From contig DAOVRD010000004.1 in the NCBI GenBank assembly GCA_030628375.1, positions 1 to 35,613 of the forward strand: 35,613 nt of DNA, written 5' to 3'. A program made the position numbers and the translations under genes. Below the pieces are notes generated by a model. The model saw only the letters and a program-made list of their open reading frames with translations, searched no databases and was not told where the DNA came from. This stretch comes from Planctomycetota bacterium (GTDB lineage Bacteria > Planctomycetota > Brocadiia > SM23-32). This document shows positions 14,224 to 22,484 of the stretch, piece by piece. How positions within the stretch are numbered: the first letter of the stretch is position 1; each line of letters opens with the position of its first letter.

Positions 14224-15684
14224 GTGTCAGGAGCCATGGGGCAGTCAGTGAAGCACGGCGAAGAGCTTGCTTACGCTCTGGCAACGCCCTACAGCTTGCA
14301 CAAGAGCCGCACTGGTGGAATCCTGGCTCGCCTGCTGTGGGCCGACGTGAAGCTGGTGGCTGCAAGGATGTACGCCCCCCGGCCGCAGAGCGGCTTCATT
14401 GAAGAATACTGCGACGCCATCTACGACCCGTCCGAACGCGATGTCCCGCTGCGCTACCAGAAGATGATCATCGAATACGTGGTGCGGAACTTCGGCAGGC
14501 CCAACGTGCGGGGCCTCTCCAACCGCCTGGCCGTGCTGGTCCTGCGCGGCCTGGATGCGGTGCGCGAGGTCACCGAGGCCATCGGCCACATCACCCAGCA
14601 CGTGCGCGGCGACAGCCTCCGCGGCACATTCGGCGACTTCTTCCGCGAGGACAGCGAAGCCCTGGAGAACGACCCGGCATACCAGCCCAGAAGGCGGCTG
14701 CTGGAGAAGTACGAAAGCCTGCACAAGGTCGGTCCGGCACCGCGCAAGAACGATTTCTTCGAACCGGCGGTGCTGACCGGCACAAGCCCGGAAATGACGG
14801 AGGCGCACCTGAAGCTGTTCCGAAAGTACGCATACAGCGACGGCGGGTTCGTGCTGGACGCCGTGGACGAACTCGATTCGCCGACGACCGAGACCTCAAT
14901 GGTCGTGCTGAAGCCCGAGAGCTTCCGCCGCGGCGATCCGATGCCGGGAAACCTGATAGACTTCTTCGCCCGAACCGGGATGCGCATCACGGCCATGAAA
15001 GTGCTGGAACTGGGCGAGGAAGAAGCGCGGGAGTTCTACGCACTGAAGCTTCCGCAGTTCCGCGAGCAATTGAAAGGCATGGTCGCCGAGAGGGCCCGCC
15101 AGATAGTCCACCGCGCCCGTGTGCTGGCCCGGGAGGCCGTTGACCGGCTCGGCGCGGACCCCGCGGCCGCCTTCGAACCGGCCAGCGCTCTGGACGTAGT
15201 GAAGGCCGCCGAAACGCTGCTGAGCAGGGAGCCCGGACCGGGAGAGGTCAAACCGGCGGTGTTAGAGCGCCTATTCGAAGAACTCAAGCGGCGGCTCCGG
15301 GATCTCGACCCGCCGGACTCGCTGTACGATGAACTGGCCGAGGTGCTCAAGGACGCCAACGCGCGCGCCGAGTTCGATGTGCTCATCCAGTACATGACGG
15401 GCAAGGACCCGGCCACCGGACACTCGCTGCATGAAAGCGAAGAAGCCCGGTGCATGGCGATACTGTACTCCGGGCAGGACGCCCTGTCGGTCATCCGAGA
15501 ACGGCTCAAGGAGCTGCGGCGGGTCTACGGGCGAAACCTCCTGCAGAACCGTGCACATGCCAGCGATCCCGAAGAGGACCCGATCAAGGAGATGTCCGTG
15601 CTGGGCATGTCCACCTCGCCGCAGGGCGAGAGCATGCCGTGTGACGTGGAAAAAGTGGTCAACGAGTTCTACGGGCCCGAGTGA
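14224..15684 (+). CDS. Protein with two nucleoside diphosphate kinase-like domains
   Basis: A 486-aa protein. Start is GTG 14224 or ATG 14236; ribosome sites do not settle it. Residues about 13-140 look like a degenerate NDK domain: YALATPYSLHKSRTGGILAR replaces the usual start where IKPD lies, so the Lys is lost; LAVLVLRGLDAVREV and RGDSLRGTFGDF match later NDK motifs, but no His follows. Residues about 224-484 are a second NDK-like domain with VVLKPES (Lys230) and NRAHASDP (His445), which aligns with the NxxHGSD catalytic motif. A mainly helical insert of about 100 residues (about 287-385) splits it. Ordinary NDK is about 140-150 aa. It heads an operon with an MBL hydrolase, purH and a glycosyltransferase. 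Nucleotide kinase activity is inference. Confidence 0.75.
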   Translation: MSGAMGQSVKHGEELAYALATPYSLHKSRTGGILARLLWADVKLVAARMYAPRPQSGFIEEYCDAIYDPSERDVPLRYQKMIIEYVVRNFGRPNVRGLSNRLAVLVLRGLDAVREVTEAIGHITQHVRGDSLRGTFGDFFREDSEALENDPAYQPRRRLLEKYESLHKVGPAPRKNDFFEPAVLTGTSPEMTEAHLKLFRKYAYSDGGFVLDAVDELDSPTTETSMVVLKPESFRRGDPMPGNLIDFFARTGMRITAMKVLELGEEEAREFYALKLPQFREQLKGMVAERARQIVHRARVLAREAVDRLGADPAAAFEPASALDVVKAAETLLSREPGPGEVKPAVLERLFEELKRRLRDLDPPDSLYDELAEVLKDANARAEFDVLIQYMTGKDPATGHSLHESEEARCMAILYSGQDALSVIRERLKELRRVYGRNLLQNRAHASDPEEDPIKEMSVLGMSTSPQGESMPCDVEKVVNEFYGPE

Positions 15685-15721
15685 GTCGGCTGCCCTTCCT
15701 GCATTCAAAGTTGAGCGAAGC

Positions 15722-16378
15722 GTGGTAATCGTCGCCCTGGAAGTCGGACCCCTGCTCTCCAATGCCTACTTGCTGAAAGATGAAGAGGGCGAGGCCGGAG
15801 CCGTCATAGACCCGGGAGCCGAGGGCGAGCGGATTATCGCACGCTGCCGCAGCGAGGGCCTGGTGCCGCACTTCATTATCAACACGCACGGTCACATTGA
15901 TCATGTCGGCGCCAACGCCGCCCTGAAAGAGGCGTTTCCCGGCGCGCCACTGTGCATCGGGGCGCGTGACGCCGACAGGCTCACCGATGCAGCCGGCAAC
16001 CTGGCCGATCTGTTCGGCGTGCCGGCCATGAGCCGCCCGGCGGACGTGCTGCTGGAGGAGGGACGGGAACTGAGATTTGGGTCGGTGGTTCTGAGGGTGG
16101 TCGAGACGCCCGGCCACACGCCGGGCGGGGTGTGCCTGCTGGCCGCCGACGAGAGTCCGCCGCAGCTTTTCTGCGGCGACCTGGTGTTCCGGCTGGGAGT
16201 GGGAAGGACCGATCTTCCCGGCGGCAGCGCGCGGGAGCTGGCAGCATCCATACGGACGCGCGTCCTGACGCTGCCGGACGAGACGGTCATCTGGCCGGGG
16301 CACGGCCCGAAAACTACAGTCGGCGCGGAACGGTCGGAGAACCCGTACCTGGACCTCGCGGACCCTTCCTGCGCCTGA
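15722..16378 (+). CDS. Glyoxalase II-like metallo-beta-lactamase-fold hydrolase
   Basis: A 218-aa protein from GTG at 15722; no better in-frame start exists. The metal-binding motif THGHIDHVG (residues about 57-65) is complete. Further ligands are the His in TPGHTPGG (about 129-136), Asp in FCGDLVF (about 152-158) and His in WPGHGPKT (about 197-204). The N-terminal VGPLLSNAYLL is typical of GloB-like hydroxyacylglutathione-hydrolase relatives. It lacks the long C-terminal glutathione-binding part of true GloB, so it probably hydrolyses a different thioester or ester. It lies 37 bp after the NDK-like gene and 20 bp before purH, so co-transcription is likely. Confidence 0.88.
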   Translation: MVIVALEVGPLLSNAYLLKDEEGEAGAVIDPGAEGERIIARCRSEGLVPHFIINTHGHIDHVGANAALKEAFPGAPLCIGARDADRLTDAAGNLADLFGVPAMSRPADVLLEEGRELRFGSVVLRVVETPGHTPGGVCLLAADESPPQLFCGDLVFRLGVGRTDLPGGSARELAASIRTRVLTLPDETVIWPGHGPKTTVGAERSENPYLDLADPSCA

Positions 16379-16398
16379 AATACGAGAGGATCGAACAA

Positions 16399-18003
16399 GT
16401 GGCGAAGATCAATTGCGCGTTGATCAGCGTCTCGGACAAGACGGGCATTATCGAGTTTGCCCGTCGTCTGGCCGTGCTGGGCGTCGAGATACTATCCACC
16501 GGGCGCACCGCCCGCCTCCTGGGCGAACAGAACATCGAAGTGCAGGACGTGGCCGAGTACACGGGCTTCCCCGACATCCTCAACGGCGTGGTCAGGACGC
16601 TTCACCCCAAAGTGCATGCCGGCCTCCTGGCGCTGCGGGAGGATGAAAGCCACCGGCGCGAGATGGAGGAGCACGGCATCCGCGCCATAGACATGGTCGT
16701 TGTCAATCTCTATCCCTTCGTGGATGTCATCGGCAGGCCAGGGACCGAGCCGATGCAGGCGGTCGAGAGCATAGATATCGGCGGCCCGAGTCTCATCCGC
16801 TCTGCGGCGAAGAACTACACCCACGTCGCTGTCGTGACCAACCCCGAGACGTACGAAGCCCTGGTGGAAGAGCTGGAACAGAACGAGGGTTCCCTCTCCG
16901 AGAGGACGCACTTCGGCCTGGCGCTGGAAGCGTTCCGCCACACTGCCCGCTACGACAGCGTCGTCGCAGCGTACCTCAGCGGCATCGAAGGCGAACGTAA
17001 GGAAGGGCCCGCCAGGCTCGCGCTCGAATTCGTCAAGAGGCAAGATCTGCGCTATGGTGAGAATCCGCAGCAGGAGGCGGCTTTCTACGTGGAACAGCAT
17101 CTCAGAGAGCCATGCGTGAGCCGCGCCGAGCAGATCGCCGGCCCGGAGTTGTCTTTCAACAACATCCTCGACATCAACGCCGGCATCGAACTGGTCAAGG
17201 AGTTCGACCGGCCGGCCGCCATCGTCCTCAAGCATACCAATCCGTGCGGCGCCGGCGCGGACGACTCGCTGGCCGAAGCCTACAGGAAGGCATACCTGGG
17301 CGACCCGGTCAGCGCGTTCGGCTGCGCCGTCGTGCTGAACCGGCCGCTGGACGCGCCGACCGCCGAGGCGATAGCCGAACTGCGCGCCGAGCTGGACGGC
17401 CGGCCGGCCCCGTACTTCGTGGAGTCGCTGGTCGCGCCGGACTTCGACCCCGGCACCGTCGAACTGCTGCTCCGGAAAGCCAAATGGGCCCAGCGCACGC
17501 GCATCCTCAAGACGGGTCCCCTGGGTCCGTCGTCGGTGGACGAGACCGCCAGGGACATGCGACGCGTCACCGGCGGATTGCTGGTGCAGCAGCGGGACCT
17601 GCTCGGCTTCGATCGGGACAAGCTGAAGGTGGTCACCCGGACTGCGCCGGCAGAGGAGCATTTGGCGGACCTGGAGTTCGCCTGGCTCTGCTGCAAACAC
17701 GTCAAGTCCAACGCCATAGTGCTGGCGAAGGACCGGATGCTGGTCGGCGTGGGAGCGGGACAGATGAGCCGCGTGGACGCCACCATCATCGCGGTCCGCA
17801 AAGCCGGCGAAAGGGCGCGGGATGCAGTGCTGGCCAGCGACGCCTTCTTCCCGTTCCCCGACTCGGTGGAACGGGCCGCCCAGGCGGGCGTGAAGGCCAT
17901 TATCCAACCGGGGGGCTCCAAGGGCGACCCGGCCGTCATCGAGGCGGCGGACCGACTCGGCATCGCCATGGTGCTCACCGGCACGCGGCACTTCCGCCAT
18001 TGA
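16399..18003 (+). CDS. purH: Bifunctional AICAR transformylase / IMP cyclohydrolase
   Basis: A 534-aa protein from GTG at 16399 with AGAGGA eight bases upstream. It does the last two steps of purine synthesis: formylation of AICAR by 10-formyl-THF, then ring closure to IMP. The IMP cyclohydrolase half has ISVSDKTG (residues 9-16), STGRTARLL (33-41), GRVKTLHP-type VVRTLHPKVHAG (64-75). The transformylase half has RYGENPQQ (218-225), the catalytic Lys278-His279 in LKHTNPCGAG, FNNILDINAG, and AFFPFPDSVE then IIQPGGSKGD near the end. Length is standard. A gmk gene elsewhere in the window also serves purine nucleotides, but the two are unlinked. Confidence 0.97.
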   Translation: MAKINCALISVSDKTGIIEFARRLAVLGVEILSTGRTARLLGEQNIEVQDVAEYTGFPDILNGVVRTLHPKVHAGLLALREDESHRREMEEHGIRAIDMVVVNLYPFVDVIGRPGTEPMQAVESIDIGGPSLIRSAAKNYTHVAVVTNPETYEALVEELEQNEGSLSERTHFGLALEAFRHTARYDSVVAAYLSGIEGERKEGPARLALEFVKRQDLRYGENPQQEAAFYVEQHLREPCVSRAEQIAGPELSFNNILDINAGIELVKEFDRPAAIVLKHTNPCGAGADDSLAEAYRKAYLGDPVSAFGCAVVLNRPLDAPTAEAIAELRAELDGRPAPYFVESLVAPDFDPGTVELLLRKAKWAQRTRILKTGPLGPSSVDETARDMRRVTGGLLVQQRDLLGFDRDKLKVVTRTAPAEEHLADLEFAWLCCKHVKSNAIVLAKDRMLVGVGAGQMSRVDATIIAVRKAGERARDAVLASDAFFPFPDSVERAAQAGVKAIIQPGGSKGDPAVIEAADRLGIAMVLTGTRHFRH

Positions 18004-18029
18004 GCTTCACCCGCATACGGCATGACCCC

Positions 18030-19190
18030 ATGTCGCGATCGGCCATCAAGCCGTGCGTGCTGCACGTTGACGACCAGCCCGGCTGGCGCGGGGGCGAGCA
18101 GCAGATGCTCTACCTGGCCCGGGGCCTGCAGCGCAGGCAAGTCCCTACGGCCGCCGTGCTGCAGCGGGGCAGCGCTCCCGCCAGGATGGCCGGGCAGGAA
18201 GGCATAGACGTCCGCGCACTGAGAATGCGCGGCGAGGCCGACCTGGAAGCCGCCCGTCACATCGCAAAGATTGCCCGCGCCGGCCGGTTCAACGTCCTCC
18301 ACTCCCACACGGCCCACGCGCATACGCTCATCTTGCTGGCCGCACATCTGTGGCTGGCCAACTGCAAGGTCGTCGCGCATCGCAGGATTGAGTACGCGGT
18401 GGGCCGCGGCATGCTCGGACTGGGCAGGCTCAAGTACCGCTTCGGCACCGACGCCTACATCGCCATCAGCAACCGCCTGAAGGAAACGCTGCTGGAGGCC
18501 GGCGTGCCGGAGTGGAAGGTCTTCGTGGTGCACAGCGTCACGGACACGCAGAGGTTCGCCGAGGCAGGCGCCGATCGCGATGTGCGCACCGAGCTGGGGA
18601 TTCCTCAGGATGCCTTCGTTGTCGGCAACATCGGCGCCCTGGTAGGCCATAAGGACCACTGCAACCTGCTGGAGGCCTGCCGGCTCGTCAGGGACGCGGC
18701 CCCCGACACCTGGGTCGTCATCGTCGGAGACGGCCCGCTCCGGGGGCGGATCCGGGCCAGGGCCCAGAGCCTGCAGATGGGCGACCGCCTCATCATGACG
18801 GGCTTCCGCCAGGACGTGCCGCAACTGATCCGAGCCTTCGACATCTTTGCGCTGAGCAGTTCCGAAGAGGGCATGTGCAGCACCTTGCTGGAGGCGGCCG
18901 CCAGCGAGTGCCCCATAGTGGCCACAGACGCCGGGGGCGTCAGGGAGGCCGTGCTGCCGGACCGGACGGGCCTCGTCGTGCCCATCAGGTCGCCCGCCGC
19001 CCTGGCGGAGGGGATCCTCCAGTTGCGGCGCGACCCGCAAAGAGGCCGCGAGATGGCCCGACGCGGGAAACACCGCGTGGAAACCCACTTCAACGTGGAC
19101 TTGCTGACCGAGAGAACGCTCGAGGTATACGAGCGCGTCCTGCGGGGCACGGTGGGGGCGCAGTGGCCCCTGGGATACTGCGCAGACTGA
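18030..19190 (+). CDS. GT4-family glycosyltransferase
   Basis: A 386-aa GT-B fold protein, 26 bp after purH. I chose the ATG at 18030 giving MSRSAIKPCVLHVDD; an ATG at 18022 is out of frame. The N-terminal domain has GWRGGEQQMLYLARGL (residues 18-33, acceptor side) and HSHTAHAHTL (91-100). The C-terminal domain has GNIGALVGHKDH, VVIVGDGPLRG, GFRQDVPQLIRAFDIF and the E-x7-E donor motif in SSSEEGMCSTLLEAAAS (Glu280, Glu288). It transfers a sugar from a nucleotide donor to an unknown glycan or lipid acceptor. The last 19 residues (from about 368) are encoded by a 62-bp sequence repeated at 20804, so the original C-terminus may have been different. Confidence 0.88.
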   Translation: MSRSAIKPCVLHVDDQPGWRGGEQQMLYLARGLQRRQVPTAAVLQRGSAPARMAGQEGIDVRALRMRGEADLEAARHIAKIARAGRFNVLHSHTAHAHTLILLAAHLWLANCKVVAHRRIEYAVGRGMLGLGRLKYRFGTDAYIAISNRLKETLLEAGVPEWKVFVVHSVTDTQRFAEAGADRDVRTELGIPQDAFVVGNIGALVGHKDHCNLLEACRLVRDAAPDTWVVIVGDGPLRGRIRARAQSLQMGDRLIMTGFRQDVPQLIRAFDIFALSSSEEGMCSTLLEAAASECPIVATDAGGVREAVLPDRTGLVVPIRSPAALAEGILQLRRDPQRGREMARRGKHRVETHFNVDLLTERTLEVYERVLRGTVGAQWPLGYCAD

Positions 19191-19193
19191 CCG
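19132..19193. repeat. 62-bp direct repeat, left copy
   Basis: Identical to 20804-20865 at 61 of 62 bases (A against G at one position near the end). It covers the last codons and stop of the glycosyltransferase gene. It contains a hairpin GCGCAGT..ACTGCGC with a 12-nt loop just before the stop codon. Confidence 0.95.
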
Positions 19194-19221
19194 TCGTCCG
19201 GCTCCCTCTTGCAGTCGCTGG

Positions 19222-19263
19222 CCGTACGGATATCGCGTACAATCGTCCGAGATTTCCGTACGG
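19222..19263. repeat. 12-bp inverted repeat with CCGTACGG ends
   Basis: CCGTACGGATAT (19222-19233) and ATTTCCGTACGG (19252-19263) pair at 11 of 12 positions across an 18-nt loop. CCGTACGG is itself palindromic. It lies 29 bp inside the left 62-bp repeat and could be an element end or protein-binding site. Confidence 0.7.
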
Positions 19264-19349
19264 TTTCTTCGGAGGAAAGCTGGTGGAGTTTCAAGACCGA
19301 ACTTCCGGGTAGGGCCGTTTCGGCCTTGGGTGGCAGCGCCACGGCGGGG

Positions 19350-19406
19350 GGAAAATGGGGACTGGCAATCCCGAACGCAGTGAGGGGTGCCTGTATCCCA
19401 TTTTCC
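19350..19406. repeat. REP-like hairpin A
   Basis: GGAAAATGGGGACTGGCA (19350-19367) pairs imperfectly with TGCCTGTATCCCATTTTCC (19388-19406) across a 20-nt loop. The pattern AAAATGGGGAC.GGCA resembles REP-type repeats that flank RAYT transposases in other genomes, by recall. Confidence 0.65.
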
Positions 19407-19443
19407 GGCATCGCAGCGCTTTCAACTGTAACAGGCCACGAGG

Positions 19444-19489
19444 CGAAAAACGGGACAGGCACTAACGACGTGCCAGTCCCTGTTTTTCG
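19444..19489. repeat. REP-like hairpin B
   Basis: CGAAAAACGGGACAGGCAC (19444-19462) pairs imperfectly with GTGCCAGTCCCTGTTTTTCG (19470-19489) across a 7-nt loop. It shares the GGGAC.GGCA core with hairpin A, so the pair forms a two-hairpin REP unit. Confidence 0.7.
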
Positions 19490-19646
19490 ACCACCTGCGC
19501 GAAGTTGCCCGCCGAAACGGCATCAGGCCGTTTACGACCAGGCCGGCCTGATAACCGAAAAGGAAGCGGCAGATCTGCTGGCGAGGGCAGAGGAGTTCGT
19601 TGCGATGGTACGCCGCAAGCTCGGCTGGCCGGGATCCTCAACGTAG
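19486..19646 (+). pseudogene. Frameshifted coding remnant
   Basis: One frame reads FDHLREVARRNGIRPFTT then stops at 19551. An overlapping frame continues QAGLITEKEAADLLARAEEF and then VAMVRRKLGWPGSST to a stop at 19646. The two pieces look like one helical C-terminal region broken by a frameshift. The second piece recalls the ends of HEPN-type or toxin-antitoxin proteins, but this is weak. No start or upstream portion is visible; the REP-like hairpins begin where it would continue. Confidence 0.35.
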
Positions 19647-19661
19647 GAAGGAAGGCTACAA

Positions 19662-20747
19662 ATGGCCAAACTGAGGGGGCCCACGGAGCGCCGGGTCCTG
19701 AAGGACGATCGGCTCTTCACGCTGGACGTGTTCATCCTCGAGGGACTGATGACCGAGAAGTTCTCAAAGAAGAACGAAGTCATCTCACGGACCATCCAGA
19801 TCCGCGGGGACCAGGCGCTGGAGGACCTGCACCACACCATCTTCGACGCCTTTGACCGCGAAGAGGAGCACATGTACGAGTTCCAGGTCGGCGGTAAGAG
19901 GCCGATGGACCCGAAGGCCAGGCGTTACGTCCTTCCCATGGCACTAGAGGACCCGTTCTGGGACATGGAGCCTGCCGGTAGCGTGACGCACACATCAATC
20001 GGATCGCTCGGCCTGAAGGCGGGCGACGCCTTCGGCTACTGGTTCGACTTCGGCGACGACTGGTGGCACCGGATCAACGTGGTCAGCATCGAGGATGCGG
20101 CCCCACCCGGTTCGTACCCCAAGATCACAAAACGCGTGGGCGAGAGTCCGCCTCAATACCTGGACTGGGATGAGGAAGATGAGAATGGCGAAACCGCCCT
20201 TTCGGACAATGGCATCCCCGATCTCCTGGCCGACGTGCCGAACGCCTACGCCGCGCGGTGCACTGAACTCGTGGGCCTGACTGACGCCTTTTGCGATGCG
20301 CATCTGGACTCCGAGTACAGGGAGCTCTGCCGCGAGATGGCCGTCGCCATCTGCCAGGAAGGATCCCCGGTCCTCAAAGCGAGGAGCACAAGCTGGGCCG
20401 CCGGGATTGTGTGTGCCGTGGGATGGGTCAACTTCCTGACCGACCCCGACCAAACGCCGCACATGACCTCAGCCCAACTCGCGGAAGGGCTCGGCGTCTC
20501 CGTGGCGACGATGCAGGCCAAGGCCAGACTGATTCGCAAGATGCTGGACCTGATACAATTTGATCCGGACTGGTGTCTGCCCAGCAAGCTGGACGACAAC
20601 CCGCTGGTCTGGATGCTGGAGGTGAACGGATTCCTGATAGACATCCGCATGGTCCCCCGCGAGGCCCAGGTGGTTGCCTACGAGAAGGGGTTGATTCCTT
20701 ACGTCCCAGCCGATCGGCCAAAGGTGGTCAGAGAAGACAGTCAATAG
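19662..20747 (+). CDS. pRiA4b ORF-3-like / DUF6398 protein
   Basis: A 361-aa protein with AGGAAGGAAGG just before the ATG. Residues about 35-165 match the plasmid pRiA4b ORF-3-like fold: RTIQIRGDQALEDLHHTIFD, HMYEFQVGGKRP, GSLGLKAGDAFGYWFDFG and DDWWHRINVVSIE. Residues about 200-350 match the DUF6398-type helical domain: DAFCDAHLDSEYRELCREM, WAAGIVCAVGWVNFLTDPD and an HTH-like SAQLAEGLGVSVATMQAKAR. Such proteins are common on mobile DNA but their activity is unknown. The gene lies within the segment enclosed by 62-bp direct repeats, together with REP-like hairpins, which suggests it arrived as a cassette. Confidence 0.8.
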   Translation: MAKLRGPTERRVLKDDRLFTLDVFILEGLMTEKFSKKNEVISRTIQIRGDQALEDLHHTIFDAFDREEEHMYEFQVGGKRPMDPKARRYVLPMALEDPFWDMEPAGSVTHTSIGSLGLKAGDAFGYWFDFGDDWWHRINVVSIEDAAPPGSYPKITKRVGESPPQYLDWDEEDENGETALSDNGIPDLLADVPNAYAARCTELVGLTDAFCDAHLDSEYRELCREMAVAICQEGSPVLKARSTSWAAGIVCAVGWVNFLTDPDQTPHMTSAQLAEGLGVSVATMQAKARLIRKMLDLIQFDPDWCLPSKLDDNPLVWMLEVNGFLIDIRMVPREAQVVAYEKGLIPYVPADRPKVVREDSQ

Positions 20748-20803
20748 CTTCCGCCAACACCGCAAGCTGTTGCCTGGCATTCTCGATATGGGTGATGGGC
20801 CGC

Positions 20804-20865
20804 AGCGCGTCCTGCGGGGCACGGTGGGGGCGCAGTGGCCCCTGGGATACTGCGCGGACTGACCG
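20804..20865. repeat. 62-bp direct repeat, right copy
   Basis: Matches 19132-19193 at 61 of 62 bases. Here it is non-coding: it follows the pRiA4b-like gene by 56 bp and ends 7 bp before the stop codon of the convergent DUF2851 gene. Confidence 0.95.
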
Positions 20866-20872
20866 GCGACGC

Positions 20873-22444
20873 TCACGTCAGTGCCAACGTCTTGCCGGCG
20901 CGGTGGGCCAGATAGAGGACGCAGTTCTCGCAGCCGCCGGTGCGGCAGCAGTCCCTGTAGAGCTGATGGAGCCCCTGTTGACGGCGCGCGGAGTTGACGA
21001 CCTTCTGCGCCTCGCGCTCGTTCTCGAATATCGTCTGCTCCATGCGGCGAGTAACGGCGTTGGCCGGTCGGCGCGGCAGCCCCTCCCACAGGCCGCGCAG
21101 CTTGCCCACCAGAGCGCCCTCGTCCTCGCACTGGCCGTGTGCCAGCAGCATCGGCAGCAACACGTCCACCACGATGCTCGTGGCGCGCTCCTGGCCCACC
21201 AACGCCCGCGGCCGGCTCAACCGCTTGCCGGTGAAGGCGTAACGGTAAGACCAGTAAGGATGCTCCAGCTCCAGAAACGCGCCGACCAGGGCATCCCGCA
21301 CCGCGACATCGGCCCGCTGCCTGCCCTCCGGACGCGTCGTATTCACCAGCAGGAGGAAGTGATTGAACAGGCCGCTGTGAAGGTGCGCAGCGCACAGGCG
21401 GGCCAGCGCGGCGACGCGCCTCGCCGGGTAGTTGACGGGACGGGCCCCGGCGCGGTTCCAGTGGTCGGCCGACAGTCTGACCTGCGGCGTCGCATTGCCG
21501 AACGCCGCCCACCCCTCCTCCAGGCGCCCGCAGTAGGTCGTGGTCTCCGGGTCCGCATCGGCGGGCGGGCCCGCTTCCAGGAATCCCCCCACAGTGAAAA
21601 AGGCCGCTTCGAGCGCCGTGGATTTCTCCTCAACGCCGGCCTCCAGGGGCACCACCTTCCTCAGCGTCGCCATCGGCAGCACGCCGGCAAGCTGCAAGAA
21701 GGGCATTCGGTTGCTCTTGTAGCCCAGTGCCTCCGCGATCCGTTCGTAGAGAATCTGCTCGCGGTGATGATTCTCGAACAGCTCGGCCAGCGCCTCCGCA
21801 CGGCCCAGCAGCCGGTGGTCCCCGGCGGCGTCCAGCAGGCGACCCAGCCATTCCGGGCCGATCTCCCCGGAGCGGTAAGCACGGCCGCAGTATTTCCCCT
21901 CCACGACCGTCCACTGCTCCCCGGGGGCCCCGCCCTCCACGTCAATGATCTCCACGAGTTCTTCCAGGTCCCTGTCAACGGCCCTGCTGAGCGTGAGTTG
22001 CGGCACGGTCCGGCCGTTCTCGCTGGCGACAGTGGCCTCGTCCCTGTCGTTCCACATCACCACGTGCAGGCCGACGTCGTTGTACTCCGGCTGGCGGTGG
22101 TGGCCGTGGGAATACCAGGACGAGGCGAGGGTGTGCACTTCCACGTCGGCGACGACCCGGCCCGCGCCTTCCAGCAGGAACTCGGCGCGCATGAAATCGG
22201 GACCGCCCTCCACGTTCCACCATCCGGGCGAGAGCACTTCGAGACGACGCCCGTCGTCCGTAGTCAGCCCTTCACCGGTGAAGTGGCTGCCGAACCAGAC
22301 GCAGCGCACTATCTCCTCGCGCACGCTGCGGCCGGCCTGACCGTACGAAGCCCCCCTTTCGCCGACCTGCCCGGCGAACTCCGCCAGGAGTTGCCCGTAG
22401 AGGTCTGACAAAAGCACCGGTTGGTCTTTCTCTTCGCCGCCCAT
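20873..22444 (-). CDS. DUF2851 family protein
   Basis: A 523-aa protein. I chose the ATG at 22444 (AGGA seven bases upstream); an in-frame TTG five codons earlier is possible. Family features include LYGQLLAEFAGQVGERGASY near the start, the HFTGEGLTTDDGRRLEVLSP then GWWNVEGGPDFMRAEFLLEG region (residues about 55-95), VVADVEVHTLASSWYSHGHH, PEYNDVGLHVVMW and the C-terminal CCRTGGCENCVLY, whose three Cys could bind metal. The DVEVH and GPDF motifs recall PD-(D/E)xK nuclease-like cores, but activity is unproven. It lies 40 bp after the restriction-modification C-terminal half on the same strand, so the two may share a transcript. Confidence 0.85.
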   Translation of the reverse strand: MGGEEKDQPVLLSDLYGQLLAEFAGQVGERGASYGQAGRSVREEIVRCVWFGSHFTGEGLTTDDGRRLEVLSPGWWNVEGGPDFMRAEFLLEGAGRVVADVEVHTLASSWYSHGHHRQPEYNDVGLHVVMWNDRDEATVASENGRTVPQLTLSRAVDRDLEELVEIIDVEGGAPGEQWTVVEGKYCGRAYRSGEIGPEWLGRLLDAAGDHRLLGRAEALAELFENHHREQILYERIAEALGYKSNRMPFLQLAGVLPMATLRKVVPLEAGVEEKSTALEAAFFTVGGFLEAGPPADADPETTTYCGRLEEGWAAFGNATPQVRLSADHWNRAGARPVNYPARRVAALARLCAAHLHSGLFNHFLLLVNTTRPEGRQRADVAVRDALVGAFLELEHPYWSYRYAFTGKRLSRPRALVGQERATSIVVDVLLPMLLAHGQCEDEGALVGKLRGLWEGLPRRPANAVTRRMEQTIFENEREAQKVVNSARRQQGLHQLYRDCCRTGGCENCVLYLAHRAGKTLALT

Positions 22445-22484
22445 CCTGTGGTCCTGCAAAGCTTCTTTGCCCGCAGCCCTGTGC

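Larger units (their letters stand above)
19194..19661. other. Gap with hairpins and a gene remnant
   Basis: This 468-bp stretch has no intact gene. It holds an inverted repeat (19222-19263), two REP-like hairpins of the GTGCC(T/A)GTCCC type (19350-19406 and 19444-19489) and a frameshifted coding remnant (19486-19646). It is all within the segment bounded by the 62-bp direct repeats. Confidence 0.75.
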
